30,564 nt of DNA from Lachnospiraceae bacterium (GTDB lineage Bacteria > Bacillota > Clostridia > Lachnospirales > Lachnospiraceae), in assembly GCA_900772845.1 (NCBI GenBank), contig CAAGSD010000046.1, positions 1-30,564 of the forward strand. Direction: 5' to 3'. Numbering within the stretch: the stretch's first letter is position 1; each line of letters begins with the position of its first letter. Positions 14,239 through 22,292 of the stretch are shown piece after piece. The translations under genes were made by a program, and so were the position numbers. A model generated the notes under the pieces. It worked only from the letters and a program-made list of their open reading frames with translations, ran no database searches and was not told the DNA's origin.

Positions 14239-15270
14239 ATGGATAAAAAAATTGTTGTGGCTTTTCTGGTGATATTGCTGCTTGGCGGGATACTGATTTA
14301 TACCATCGGGGAAAGAACAGTTACTACTGTAGGACAGGAAAATGAGAGTACGGAGAGCGAAGTACTCCCTTCGACCGAAGCAGAGGATCCTGTAGATGAA
14401 GTGGCAGCGTCTCCGGAATATTTAAAGGACGGCGAATACGTGACGACAGTCAAGGAATGCAGCATTGAGATTCCCGGAGTCAAAAAAACGTATCATTTTC
14501 TGTATCTGTCGGATATGCATATCCTCGTAATGAGTGATGAAGTAGCTGCAAACGATAGGGGAACGGTACAGAGTCGAATGCAGGAGCTGGGGCATGACGG
14601 TCATAGTTCTACAGAGATCTTTGGCCAGATCATAAGCAATGCCAATCAGGCAGGGCTTGATGGCGTTCTTCTGGGAGGAGATATCATAGATTTTCTGTCC
14701 ATAGCAAATCTGGAATGGCTGAATGATAATCTGGACAGACTGGAAGCTCCGAGCATGCTGGTGACAGCGGATCATGATCTGACCTGTTGGTGGACCGGCT
14801 ATTCGGAAGAGGAACAGAAGGAACTTCGGGAACAGCTGCCGTATGAGCCATTGCAGGTCATGGATTATCATGAGTTTCTGATCGTCGGCATCAGCAATAC
14901 CACATCGCCGATACAGGAAGAGGTAGTGAAGCAGCTGAAAGATATTTTTGCTCTGGGAAAACCTGTAATTATAGTACAGCATGTACCCATTGCGTCTATT
15001 GTGGATAATGAACTGAAAGAAAAATCCATGGAGGCATGGAACGGCAAGGCACTGCTTTGGGGAGAAGGCTGCAGCTATGAAGCCGATGGTACGACGCAGG
15101 AATATTTAAATATGATCAATGATCCGGAGTCACCGGTGGTGGCCGTTCTGGCCGGACATCTGCATTTCGAATACGAAGGCAGGATCAACGACAAGGTAAA
15201 ACAGTATTTGTTTTCCCCGGCATATACCGGGGAAGTGGCGTATGTTACAGTAAAAGCACCGGAAACATAA
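14239..15270 (+). CDS. Membrane-anchored calcineurin-like metallophosphoesterase
   Basis: The 343-residue protein has an N-terminal membrane anchor (about residues 5-22), a Ser/Glu-rich linker to about 60, then a metallophosphoesterase core. Metal-site motifs are visible: SDMH (Asp92, His94), GGDIID (Asp148), ADHD (178-180), QHVP (His248) and AGHLH (His307, His309). The usual third motif is GNH(D/E), so Asp replaces the bridging Asn at 178. With a single N-terminal helix and no lipobox, the catalytic domain is probably outside the cell. Substrate cannot be inferred. It follows the coiled-coil gene by 40 bases and is closed by a strong terminator, so the two are probably cotranscribed. Confidence 0.85.
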   Translation: MDKKIVVAFLVILLLGGILIYTIGERTVTTVGQENESTESEVLPSTEAEDPVDEVAASPEYLKDGEYVTTVKECSIEIPGVKKTYHFLYLSDMHILVMSDEVAANDRGTVQSRMQELGHDGHSSTEIFGQIISNANQAGLDGVLLGGDIIDFLSIANLEWLNDNLDRLEAPSMLVTADHDLTCWWTGYSEEEQKELREQLPYEPLQVMDYHEFLIVGISNTTSPIQEEVVKQLKDIFALGKPVIIVQHVPIASIVDNELKEKSMEAWNGKALLWGEGCSYEADGTTQEYLNMINDPESPVVAVLAGHLHFEYEGRINDKVKQYLFSPAYTGEVAYVTVKAPET

Positions 15271-15300
15271 AGTCATTCCCTTATTGGGAATGACTTTTTA
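15269..15300 (+). terminator. Terminator of the phosphoesterase gene
   Basis: A 12-bp stem (15269-15280 with 15286-15297), loop TTATT and a T-run. The stem begins within the stop codon. Confidence 0.88.
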
Positions 15301-15301
15301 A

Positions 15302-15330
15302 TTGACAGATGGGAAAAGAATGCATATAAT
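15302..15330 (+). promoter_or_regulatory. Consensus promoter of the TetR gene
   Basis: A perfect -35 TTGACA (15302-15307) and perfect -10 TATAAT (15325-15330) have a 17-base spacer. Such a strong promoter fits a gene held down by its own repressor. Confidence 0.85.
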
Positions 15331-15355
15331 GTTCACATAACGATGTTATGTGAAC
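15331..15355. promoter_or_regulatory. TetR operator site 1
   Basis: A perfect 11-bp inverted repeat, GTTCACATAAC and GTTATGTGAAC, has a 3-base centre GAT. It abuts the -10 box and covers the predicted transcription start. Its core ACATAAC-N3-GTTATGT recurs before the ABC transporter genes. Confidence 0.8.
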
Positions 15356-15397
15356 GAGTGAACATATGAAGTTATATGATTTCCGGAGGAGATTGCA

Positions 15398-16036
15398 ATG
15401 CCCCTAAAACAGGATAATCAAAACGACAACAGAGAGACCAGAAAGCATCTTCTGGAATGTGCCAAAAAGGAATTCCTGGAAAAAGGATATATGAAGGCTT
15501 CTCTGCGGAATATCTGTAAAGAAGCCGGAGTGACCACCGGAGCCCTGTATTTTTTCTTCAAGGATAAGGAAGATCTCCTGGCGGAACTGGTGGAGGAACC
15601 GCTGCGGCAGCTGTATGCGGTGATGGAAGAACATTATGCTGCGGAGATGCGCAACGAGGATCAGGTGGCACAGCTGGAACTGGCGGACGACGGGGATCTG
15701 GAAGCGTCACGGGAGATCATCCGGAGAATGTATGCGAACAGGGATACTTTTTTGCTGCTCCTGACAAAATCGCAAGGATCCCGTTTTGAAACCTGGCTGG
15801 AAGAGGTCGTGGATATTTCAGAGCAGCAGTACCGCAGATTATGTGATATGGTGACGAATGCTACCGGGAAACCGCGGATCGATGATTACATGACACACTG
15901 GATGGCTCATATTATGGTTGATACTTTTGTACATTTGTTCCTGCATGAGACGGAGGAAAGTGTGGCACTGAAGCATGTGGATGCCTTGACCAGGTATCTG
16001 ATCCGTGGCTGGATGGGTATGATGACAGAAGCTTAA
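15398..16036 (+). CDS. TetR-family repressor of the adjacent ABC transporter
   Basis: The 212-residue protein has a TetR N-terminal domain: RKHLLECAKKEFLEKGYMKA, then the helix-turn-helix SLRNICKEAGVTTGALYFFF and KDKEDLLAELV (about residues 12-60). The C-terminal all-helical domain is the ligand-binding and dimer part. A GGAGGAG site fixes ATG 15398. Palindromic operators at its own promoter and before the ABC genes 110 bases downstream indicate that it represses itself and the transporter, with an unknown small molecule as inducer. Confidence 0.93.
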   Translation: MPLKQDNQNDNRETRKHLLECAKKEFLEKGYMKASLRNICKEAGVTTGALYFFFKDKEDLLAELVEEPLRQLYAVMEEHYAAEMRNEDQVAQLELADDGDLEASREIIRRMYANRDTFLLLLTKSQGSRFETWLEEVVDISEQQYRRLCDMVTNATGKPRIDDYMTHWMAHIMVDTFVHLFLHETEESVALKHVDALTRYLIRGWMGMMTEA

Positions 16037-16044
16037 AACACGAT

Positions 16045-16078
16045 GCACCCCCAAGAGTCTGGTACTTGACAGGGGTGC
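16045..16078 (+). other. Inverted repeat after the TetR gene
   Basis: GCACCCC (16045-16051) pairs with GGGGTGC (16072-16078) across a 20-base loop. It sits between the TetR stop and the ABC operator and contains the -35 box of the next promoter. It could be a weak terminator; no good T-run follows. Confidence 0.4.
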
Positions 16079-16094
16079 TGTTTCAGAATATCAA
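16066..16094 (+). promoter_or_regulatory. Promoter of the ABC transporter genes
   Basis: The -35 TTGACA (16066-16071) and a weaker -10 TATCAA (16089-16094) are 17 bases apart. The operator at 16090-16114 overlaps the -10 box. Confidence 0.55.
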
Positions 16095-16114
16095 CATAAC
16101 ACTGTTATGTTAAT
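16090..16114. promoter_or_regulatory. TetR operator site 2
   Basis: The inverted repeat AACATAAC-ACT-GTTATGTT shares the core ACATAAC-N3-GTTATGT with site 1, with the same 3-base centre. It overlaps the -10 element of the ABC promoter. Confidence 0.75.
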
Positions 16115-16147
16115 GAAAATCATTATCAATAAACGAGGAGGCAGGAT

Positions 16148-16849
16148 ATGTATCTGGAAGTCAAGGATCTGAAGAAAAGCTATGGCGAAGGTGGCGGTTA
16201 TGTACAGGTATTAAAAGGGATCACCGCAGGTGTGGAAAAGGGAGAGATGTGTGTGATCCAGGGAACCAGCGGTTCCGGCAAATCTACACTGCTGAATTGT
16301 ATCGGAGGACTGGATACGGTGGATTCTGGTTCGATTGTAGTAGACGGACTGGAAGTGGCGGGACTTAACAGTAAGGCACTTTCCAATTATCGCCGGGGAA
16401 AACTGGGCTTTATCTTCCAGTTTTACAATCTTGTACCGAATCTGACAGTGAAGGAAAACATTCAGGTCTGTCAGTATCTGACGAGGAATCCTTTAAATAT
16501 GGAGGAACTGTTGCAGGTACTGGGACTGACGGAGCATCAGAACAAGTTTCCGGCACAGCTGTCCGGCGGACAACAGCAGCGCTGTGCCATTGCCAGGGCG
16601 CTGATCAAAAATCCCAGCCTTCTGTTGTGCGACGAACCCACGGGAGCGCTGGATTCCAAGACTTCCAGAGACATTCTGATGCTGTTAGAGGATATCAACA
16701 GACAGTACGGAACCACCATGCTGATCGTCACGCATAATAATTCCATTAAAAATATGGTGCATCAGGTTATCATGATCAAGGATGGACAGATCAGCAAGAA
16801 TTACCGGAATGAGAAGCGGGTTCCGGCGGCAGAACTGGAGGATTTGTAG
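16148..16849 (+). CDS. ABC transporter ATP-binding protein, MacB/LolD-type
   Basis: The 233-residue ATPase has Walker A GTSGSGKST (39-47), the FQFYNLVPNLTVKENI Q-loop region, signature LSGGQQQR (about 138-145), Walker B LLLCDEPTGALDS and switch His in VTHNN. The EPTGALD motif and length are typical of MacB/LolD/BceA-type ATPases that power FtsX-like permeases. A GAGGAGG site precedes ATG 16148. The permease gene starts 2 bases after the stop. It probably drives export or extraction of a membrane-active compound. Confidence 0.94.
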   Translation: MYLEVKDLKKSYGEGGGYVQVLKGITAGVEKGEMCVIQGTSGSGKSTLLNCIGGLDTVDSGSIVVDGLEVAGLNSKALSNYRRGKLGFIFQFYNLVPNLTVKENIQVCQYLTRNPLNMEELLQVLGLTEHQNKFPAQLSGGQQQRCAIARALIKNPSLLLCDEPTGALDSKTSRDILMLLEDINRQYGTTMLIVTHNNSIKNMVHQVIMIKDGQISKNYRNEKRVPAAELEDL

Positions 16850-16850
16850 G

Positions 16851-19800
16851 ATGCAGAGGATATTGAGTAAACGAGTACTTCGGGATATCCGGGAAAACCT
16901 GCTACGGTATCTGGCACTGTTTTTCCTGGTGGCAATGGTCATGTATATGGTGGTAGCTATCGTGGGAGCGGCTGAGACGATCATGCAGGGAACAAAGGAG
17001 AGTGCCGCTGTTCATCACAGAGAGGATGGACAGTTTGGAGTATTTGTCCCCCTGACTGACAGTGAGATCACACAGATCACAGATAAAGGTGTGATGGTAC
17101 AGCAGGATTTTTCCCTGGATTTTCATCAGAACCAGGCTACCTTACGTATCTATCAGGCGAGAGAGAAGATTGATCTGTTTGTTCCTGCACAGGGGGCAGA
17201 GCTGCCCATGCAGGGCGAGATCCTGCTGGAACAGCACTATGCGGAAAAACATGAACTGGGGTTAGGGGATACCCTTACCGTAGGTGGCAGAGATTTCATC
17301 GTTGCAGGAATCGGAAGTACACCGGATTATGATGCAGCCTATGAGAAAACATCGGATACCACGGTGGACAGCAATCTGTTCGGCTTCGGATTTGTCACAG
17401 CGGAGGATTACGAAGCGCTGAAAGCGGGCGGACAGAATTTCCGGACGGAGGATTACACCTACACCTATCTGCTGAACGGAGCCATGACAGATCAGGAACT
17501 GAAGGAACTGCTGCAGTCTTTTGAACTGGACCGCAGCAAGGTGACGGATACCTATTTCCTGGAAATGCTGGCGGATGCGGAAGAGACGAAAAATGATATT
17601 CAGGACGGGATCCAGGAACTTTTAGACGGCGTGAATGAACTGGCGGACGGCGTAGATGAACTGGCAGATCACAATACGGAGCTGACGGATGCAGCGGATA
17701 CCTTATTCGATGCCATGTTAGAACAGGTGAATGATAGTCTGAAGGATGCCGGTGTGGAGGTGACACTGACTTCGTCAAATTACGAACAGCAGCTGAATAC
17801 CATGATCGCTGATCCCCATGCCTATACCGCTTCCATGAGACAGGATCTGCAGGATGCGAAAAAGTCTCTGGACGAATTGCAGGAGTTCCGGGACGGCGTG
17901 AAATCCTACACGGATGGTGTCAATGCGGCTTCCGCCGGAGGCGGAGAGCTGGTGGGCGGTATGAGTAAGATCACGGAGAACAGTGCCGCCCTGAATCAGG
18001 GAGCCGATGCGATTTTCGATGCGATCCTGGGCATGGTGAATGAACAGCTGCAGGCGCAGCTAGAGCCTTATGCGGCATACGGAATCACTTTTTCCGGACT
18101 GTCGGCTGACGGTTACAGAGAGCAGCTGGATCAGATCGCAGCAATGTTCACCGGACTGGGGGCATCCCAGGCAGCGGCACAGCTGTCAGCGGTAAAAGGA
18201 CAGCTGGATACGGTGGCACAGTTCCGTGACGGCGTGAAGGCTTATACGGCCGGTGTTGGTGAAGCAGCGGGCGGAACCCAGCAATTATTTCAGGGACTGA
18301 GTACGCTCTACACAGCCAGTGAACCGCTTGTGAACGGCACGGATGCTGTAGTGGATGCGTTGATGGATATAGTGGAAGCACAGCTGGAAGAAAGCGATAT
18401 GCAAGTGAACCTGACTGCCGACAATTATAAGGAAGAACTGGACCGGCTGATGGCGGAAGGCAGCAGCATTGATGGAAAATTAAAAGATTCTCTGAAAGAT
18501 GCGAAGGATACGCTGGCGGATCTGGCGGATTTCCGGCAGGGAATCATTGACTACACCGATGCAGTGGATGAGATTGCCGACGGCAGCAGAGAACTGCGGG
18601 ATGGCGTGCAGGAGCTGCAGGAGGAAGCTAATGATATGATCGATGAGTATTTTACCTTTGACATCGATAATCTGACACAGTTCCTTGTAGTAGGAGACAA
18701 TCCCAGAATTGATGCAGCTGCAGGGGATGTAGTCATCAATAGGTTTGCCGGTATCCTGGCCGGAATTATTCTCATGGTTCTGTTTACTTATGTGATTTCT
18801 GTATTTGTGATACATAATATTGAAAAGGAAAGCAGCGTCATTGGCGCATTATATGCCCTGGGTGTGACCAGGGGGCAATTGTTGTTCCACTATCTGTTAA
18901 ATCCCATGTTGATCTCTTTTCTGGGCGGAGCAGCCGGATGCATTTTGGGATTTTCCGAATACGGAACAGGCTGGCAGATGGGTGATAGTGTTGCATATTA
19001 TTCTCTGCCGCCTATGCGGATCGTAACACCCGGATACCTGCTTTTTTACAGTCTGATCATGCCACCTGTGACGGCAGCAGTGGTCAATTATCTGGTGATC
19101 AATAAAAAATTAAAGCGTACGGCCTTGTCACTGCTGCGTAACGAGCAGACGGCAGGAAGAGCCGGCAGAATGCAGAACATGAATCTTGGAAATATGAAGT
19201 TCCTGCTCAGATTTCAGATCAGACAGATACTGCGGGAAATGCGTTCTGCATTTGCTGTTGTGATCGGTATGTTCATCTGCCTGCTGATCCTGATGATGTC
19301 CATAGACTGTGCGGTACTGTGTATCAATTTTGGAAACGCCTGTCTGGAAGAAACAAAATATGCTTATATGTATACTTATAAATATCCTACGGAGGATGTT
19401 CCGGAGGGTGGAACACCGGCGTATGTCGAAAATCTGAAAAAGGAAGCCTATGGGTATAATCTGGATGTGACAGTGCTGGGGATTGATGATGACAATCCGT
19501 ATTTTCCCATAGCAACCGCAGACAAGAAAAATGAGATCGTGATCTCCAGTGCTGCGGCACAGAAATTCGGCGTGAAGGTGGGCGACAAGCTGGTGCTTTC
19601 CGATGAAGTAAATGAGAGAGATTATGCTTTTACTGTGAAAGACATCGTTTCGTTTACCTCCGGTGTTTATGTATTCCTGGACAGGGATGTCATGCAGGAA
19701 TTGTTTGATCAGGAGGACGATTATTATAATGTAGTGTTTGCGGATCATGCACTGGACATTGATAATGGCAGATTATATGCCACAGTATCCAAAGAAAATG

Positions 19801-20237
19801 TGGAAGAAAGCTCACAGATTTTTACAGATATGATGGGACCGATGGTAGTAATGCTCGTGGCATTATCTGCGCTGATTTTTATGATCGTCATGTATCTGAT
19901 GATGAAAGTGATGATCGATCGTTCCGCTTTTCCTATCTCACTGATGAAGGTATTCGGTTACCGTAGAAGGGAGATCCGAAGACTCTATCTGGATGGGAAT
20001 TTCTATGTGATTCTGCTGGGAGCGGCGATCTGCGTTCCACTGGCAAAATGGAGCATGGATCTGGTGTATCCATATTGCATTGCAAATGTTGCTATCGGCA
20101 TGGACTTAAAGTTCACGCCGCAGATATATATCATGATTTATGGTGGAATTCTGCTATGCTACATGGTGATCAATTTCCTACTGGTAAGCAGATTGAATAA
20201 GTTGGTACCCGCAGAAGTACTAAAGAACAGAGAGTAG
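16851..20237 (+). CDS. Giant FtsX/MacB-type ABC permease with repeated extracellular region
   Basis: The start is ATG 16851, set by GGAGG 9 bases upstream; the product is 1128 residues. It has a first membrane helix (about 22-45), a very long extracellular part (about 46-630), helices near 631-655, 682-702 and 726-748, a second half with a helix near 801-822, an extracellular domain to about 995, and three final helices (about 995-1022, 1050-1070, 1093-1114). This is the FtsX-FtsX double arrangement. The first extracellular part holds three copies of a roughly 110-residue unit starting (L/I/V)xDAxLxxV near 286, 388 and 501, each followed by FRDGVKxYTxGV-like segments, similar in style to Pip/YhgE helical stalks. 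Most related permeases are about 650-850 residues. Export or resistance is inferred. Confidence 0.9.
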   Translation: MQRILSKRVLRDIRENLLRYLALFFLVAMVMYMVVAIVGAAETIMQGTKESAAVHHREDGQFGVFVPLTDSEITQITDKGVMVQQDFSLDFHQNQATLRIYQAREKIDLFVPAQGAELPMQGEILLEQHYAEKHELGLGDTLTVGGRDFIVAGIGSTPDYDAAYEKTSDTTVDSNLFGFGFVTAEDYEALKAGGQNFRTEDYTYTYLLNGAMTDQELKELLQSFELDRSKVTDTYFLEMLADAEETKNDIQDGIQELLDGVNELADGVDELADHNTELTDAADTLFDAMLEQVNDSLKDAGVEVTLTSSNYEQQLNTMIADPHAYTASMRQDLQDAKKSLDELQEFRDGVKSYTDGVNAASAGGGELVGGMSKITENSAALNQGADAIFDAILGMVNEQLQAQLEPYAAYGITFSGLSADGYREQLDQIAAMFTGLGASQAAAQLSAVKGQLDTVAQFRDGVKAYTAGVGEAAGGTQQLFQGLSTLYTASEPLVNGTDAVVDALMDIVEAQLEESDMQVNLTADNYKEELDRLMAEGSSIDGKLKDSLKDAKDTLADLADFRQGIIDYTDAVDEIADGSRELRDGVQELQEEANDMIDEYFTFDIDNLTQFLVVGDNPRIDAAAGDVVINRFAGILAGIILMVLFTYVISVFVIHNIEKESSVIGALYALGVTRGQLLFHYLLNPMLISFLGGAAGCILGFSEYGTGWQMGDSVAYYSLPPMRIVTPGYLLFYSLIMPPVTAAVVNYLVINKKLKRTALSLLRNEQTAGRAGRMQNMNLGNMKFLLRFQIRQILREMRSAFAVVIGMFICLLILMMSIDCAVLCINFGNACLEETKYAYMYTYKYPTEDVPEGGTPAYVENLKKEAYGYNLDVTVLGIDDDNPYFPIATADKKNEIVISSAAAQKFGVKVGDKLVLSDEVNERDYAFTVKDIVSFTSGVYVFLDRDVMQELFDQEDDYYNVVFADHALDIDNGRLYATVSKENVEESSQIFTDMMGPMVVMLVALSALIFMIVMYLMMKVMIDRSAFPISLMKVFGYRRREIRRLYLDGNFYVILLGAAICVPLAKWSMDLVYPYCIANVAIGMDLKFTPQIYIMIYGGILLCYMVINFLLVSRLNKLVPAEVLKNRE

Positions 20238-20260
20238 CCGTAATGCGGCTGCTCTTTTTT
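20231..20260 (+). terminator. Terminator of the ABC module
   Basis: AGAGTAGCCG (20231-20240) and CGGCTGCTCT (20246-20255) form a 10-bp stem with one wobble, then a T-run. The stop codon lies inside the stem. Confidence 0.87.
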
Positions 20261-20285
20261 GATGCCTACGGATTGCTTCGTGCTA
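20258..20285 (+). repeat. Dispersed repeat, copy 1
   Basis: This 28-base stretch matches 30484-30511 at 25 positions (shared core GATGCCT-R-CGGATTG). Both copies follow directly after a terminator-like hairpin. Confidence 0.6.
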
Positions 20286-20324
20286 AGGTGAAAAAGAAAA
20301 TAAAGAAAAAATAGAATTCATGTA

Positions 20325-20353
20325 TTGACAACAAATGGGTGTGGTAGTATTAT
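20325..20353 (+). promoter_or_regulatory. Promoter of the thiazoline/sulfur operon
   Basis: The -35 TTGACA (20325-20330) and -10 TATTAT (20348-20353) are separated by 17 bases. The leader is about 57 bases and carries a small inverted repeat at 20381-20394. Confidence 0.8.
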
Positions 20354-20380
20354 GTAAAAAACATACAAAACATATCAGAT

Positions 20381-20394
20381 TACTAGGAATAGTA
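20381..20394. promoter_or_regulatory. Inverted repeat in the operon leader
   Basis: TACTA-GGAA-TAGTA lies about 20-35 bases after the predicted transcription start. The TAGGAAT element inside it is reminiscent of sites for CymR/Rrf2-type sulfur regulators in Firmicutes, but this is a weak resemblance from memory. Confidence 0.35.
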
Positions 20395-20416
20395 GGAAAT
20401 AAAAAGGGAGGATGAC

Positions 20417-21754
20417 ATGGCGGCAACATTTGATACGACAGAACAGAGAATCCTTAAGATCATAGATGACAACCGGAAAACGATTGTAGAGTTTGCAAGA
20501 GATATTTACGATCATGCAGAGCTGGGCTACAAGGAATTCCGTACTTCAGAGAAATTCACAGACTTCATGAAGAGCTTACAGCTGCCGGTACAGGCAGACC
20601 TGGCCATCACCGGAGCGAAAGCTTACTTAAATAAAGAAAAGGCCGGAAATGCATCTCTGGCATTGATCGGAGAGCTGGATGCCCTGAGAATTCCACAGCA
20701 TGCCCATGCAAATCAGGAAACACAGGCAGCCCACTGCTGCGGACATCATGCGCAGCTGGCGGGAGTCATCGGAGCAGCACTGGCACTGACAGATGCAGAG
20801 GTCGCACAGAAGCTGGACGGACAGGTGATCTTCTTCGCCACACCGGCAGAGGAGTACGGCGAGATCGAATTCAAGAATCAGCTGATTGCTGACGGTAAGA
20901 TCGCTTACGGTGGAGGAAAATGTGAGCTGATCCGCATCGGTGCTTTTGATGATGTGGATGTGGCATTGGCGCATCATATTTCCTTAGAGGGAATCCGGCT
21001 GGGAAGCAACAGCGGCAATGGTTTTGTATCCAAGGTGATTCGTATCAAAGGAAAAGCAGCCCATGCAGCGGGATGTCCGGAAAAAGGTGTCAACGCCTTA
21101 TCGGCAGCGAGCCTGGGGTTACAGGCACTGGCCATGAACCGTGAGACCTTCCGGGATGAGGATTGTGTGAGAGTACACCCGATCCTGACCAAGGGCGGTG
21201 ATCTGGTAAATGTTGTTCCCGGTGAAGCGGTGCTGGAAACACTGGTAAGAGGTAAGACACTGGAAGCATTTGCGGATGCATCGTTCAAGACGGACCGTTC
21301 CTTCAAAGCAGGAGCACTGGCCATGGGAGCAGGTTACCGCATCGAGACCATGCCGGGATATCTTCCGTCCCTCTGGCAGCAGGTACCGGAAGAAATGACA
21401 GAAGCCGTAAAAGCGCTGGCAGGAGGAAAAACGGTACATGAGGTCAGACCGGAGGAGCACAGTGGAGGTTCCACAGATGTGGGAGATGTACAGCATCTGC
21501 TTCCGGTGATCACCTTCAATACCGGCGGTGCTGTGGGAGGTCTGCATCAGGTGGATTTTGATATCGTGGATGAGGAAGAAGCTTATGTGTTGACAGCAAA
21601 AATATTTGCCCTGAGTGCTTACCGAATGTTAAAGAACGGTGCGGAAGTGACGAAACGGACGAAGCAGGAATATCATCCGAGATTCGCAGATAAACAGGAA
21701 TACATAGCATTTATGGACAGCTTTAATAAGGTGGAGGAAACGGACATTGAGTAA
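20417..21754 (+). CDS. M20-family amidohydrolase
   Basis: The 445-residue product is an M20/AbgB-like metallo-amidohydrolase: GELDAL (85-90, first metal-binding motif), AHCCGHHAQ (105-113, with metal-ligand Cys/His), ATPAEEYGE (141-149, catalytic Glu and metal), AHHISL (His 186/187), KAAHAAG (dimer-domain His) and HSGGSTDVGDVQHLLP near the C-terminus. These enzymes remove acyl or carbamoyl groups from amino acids or cleave small peptides. It starts the operon, with GGGAGGATG as ribosome site. The next gene overlaps it by 8 bases and encodes an ATC-hydrolase-like protein. In Pseudomonas, an ATC hydrolase and a carbamoyl-cysteine amidohydrolase act in sequence to make L-cysteine, so carbamoyl-cysteine or a related adduct is a plausible substrate here. 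Confidence 0.9.
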   Translation: MAATFDTTEQRILKIIDDNRKTIVEFARDIYDHAELGYKEFRTSEKFTDFMKSLQLPVQADLAITGAKAYLNKEKAGNASLALIGELDALRIPQHAHANQETQAAHCCGHHAQLAGVIGAALALTDAEVAQKLDGQVIFFATPAEEYGEIEFKNQLIADGKIAYGGGKCELIRIGAFDDVDVALAHHISLEGIRLGSNSGNGFVSKVIRIKGKAAHAAGCPEKGVNALSAASLGLQALAMNRETFRDEDCVRVHPILTKGGDLVNVVPGEAVLETLVRGKTLEAFADASFKTDRSFKAGALAMGAGYRIETMPGYLPSLWQQVPEEMTEAVKALAGGKTVHEVRPEEHSGGSTDVGDVQHLLPVITFNTGGAVGGLHQVDFDIVDEEEAYVLTAKIFALSAYRMLKNGAEVTKRTKQEYHPRFADKQEYIAFMDSFNKVEETDIE

Positions 21755-22292
21755 AGCAGATTATAAAATAGAAGGCACAGTTCCCAGAGAACTGTTGGTA
21801 AGTGAAGTACGAAAGGCCGCAAGACAGTTCGCAATGCAGTTCTTCCATTTCAGCAAAGTATTATATGACCAGTTCGGACTGGAGAAGACCAAAGATATCG
21901 TAAGACAGACTGTATTTGAGCTGGCTGTGGATCGGTCGGATCAGCTGAGGGAAAAGGCACTGGCCCAAGGCCTGAAGGCAGATTCCGTAGAAGATTTCAT
22001 GAGTGTCATCGACCTTCCGTTTACCGGATGGATCCCGGAGTGGGGAGAAGACCACTGTCCCTATGCGGAAGTGTGGAGAACTTATTTTGACAAGTATCCC
22101 TGGTTCAAAGAGATCGCACCATTTTACTGTGATGTGATCGATACCACCACGATTGAGAATTTTTCCAGGTGTCTCTCCCACAGGATCACACAGAATGTCA
22201 TCCTGGAAGGTACCTGTTGTAAGAGAGAGTACTTTGAAAGCGATAAGGTGAAGCGAGGAGAATACACTTATGGAAAAAAAGAAGAAAACTAA
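21747..22292 (+). CDS. L-2-aminothiazoline-4-carboxylate (ATC) hydrolase-like protein
   Basis: The 181-residue protein carries the hallmark region of the ATC hydrolase family: CPYAEVW (104-110), PWFKEIAPFYCDVIDTTTIE (118-137), a His in FSRCLSHR (145) and a Cys pair (157-158). Known members open the thiazoline ring of ATC to give carbamoyl-L-cysteine. Translation begins at TTG 21747, inside the end of the M20 gene, with GGAGG about 9 bases before; no ATG fits. Its 3' end overlaps the permease gene by 23 bases. The overlaps show tight coupling with the amidohydrolase and the importer. Many family members are uncharacterised, so another heterocyclic or thio substrate is possible. Confidence 0.82.
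   Translation: MSKADYKIEGTVPRELLVSEVRKAARQFAMQFFHFSKVLYDQFGLEKTKDIVRQTVFELAVDRSDQLREKALAQGLKADSVEDFMSVIDLPFTGWIPEWGEDHCPYAEVWRTYFDKYPWFKEIAPFYCDVIDTTTIENFSRCLSHRITQNVILEGTCCKREYFESDKVKRGEYTYGKKEEN

Noticed and set aside
16782..16850. Upstream ATG for the FtsX-type permease
   Set aside because: It would overlap the ATPase gene by about 68 bases; ATG 16851 has GGAGG at the right distance and a typical N-terminus.
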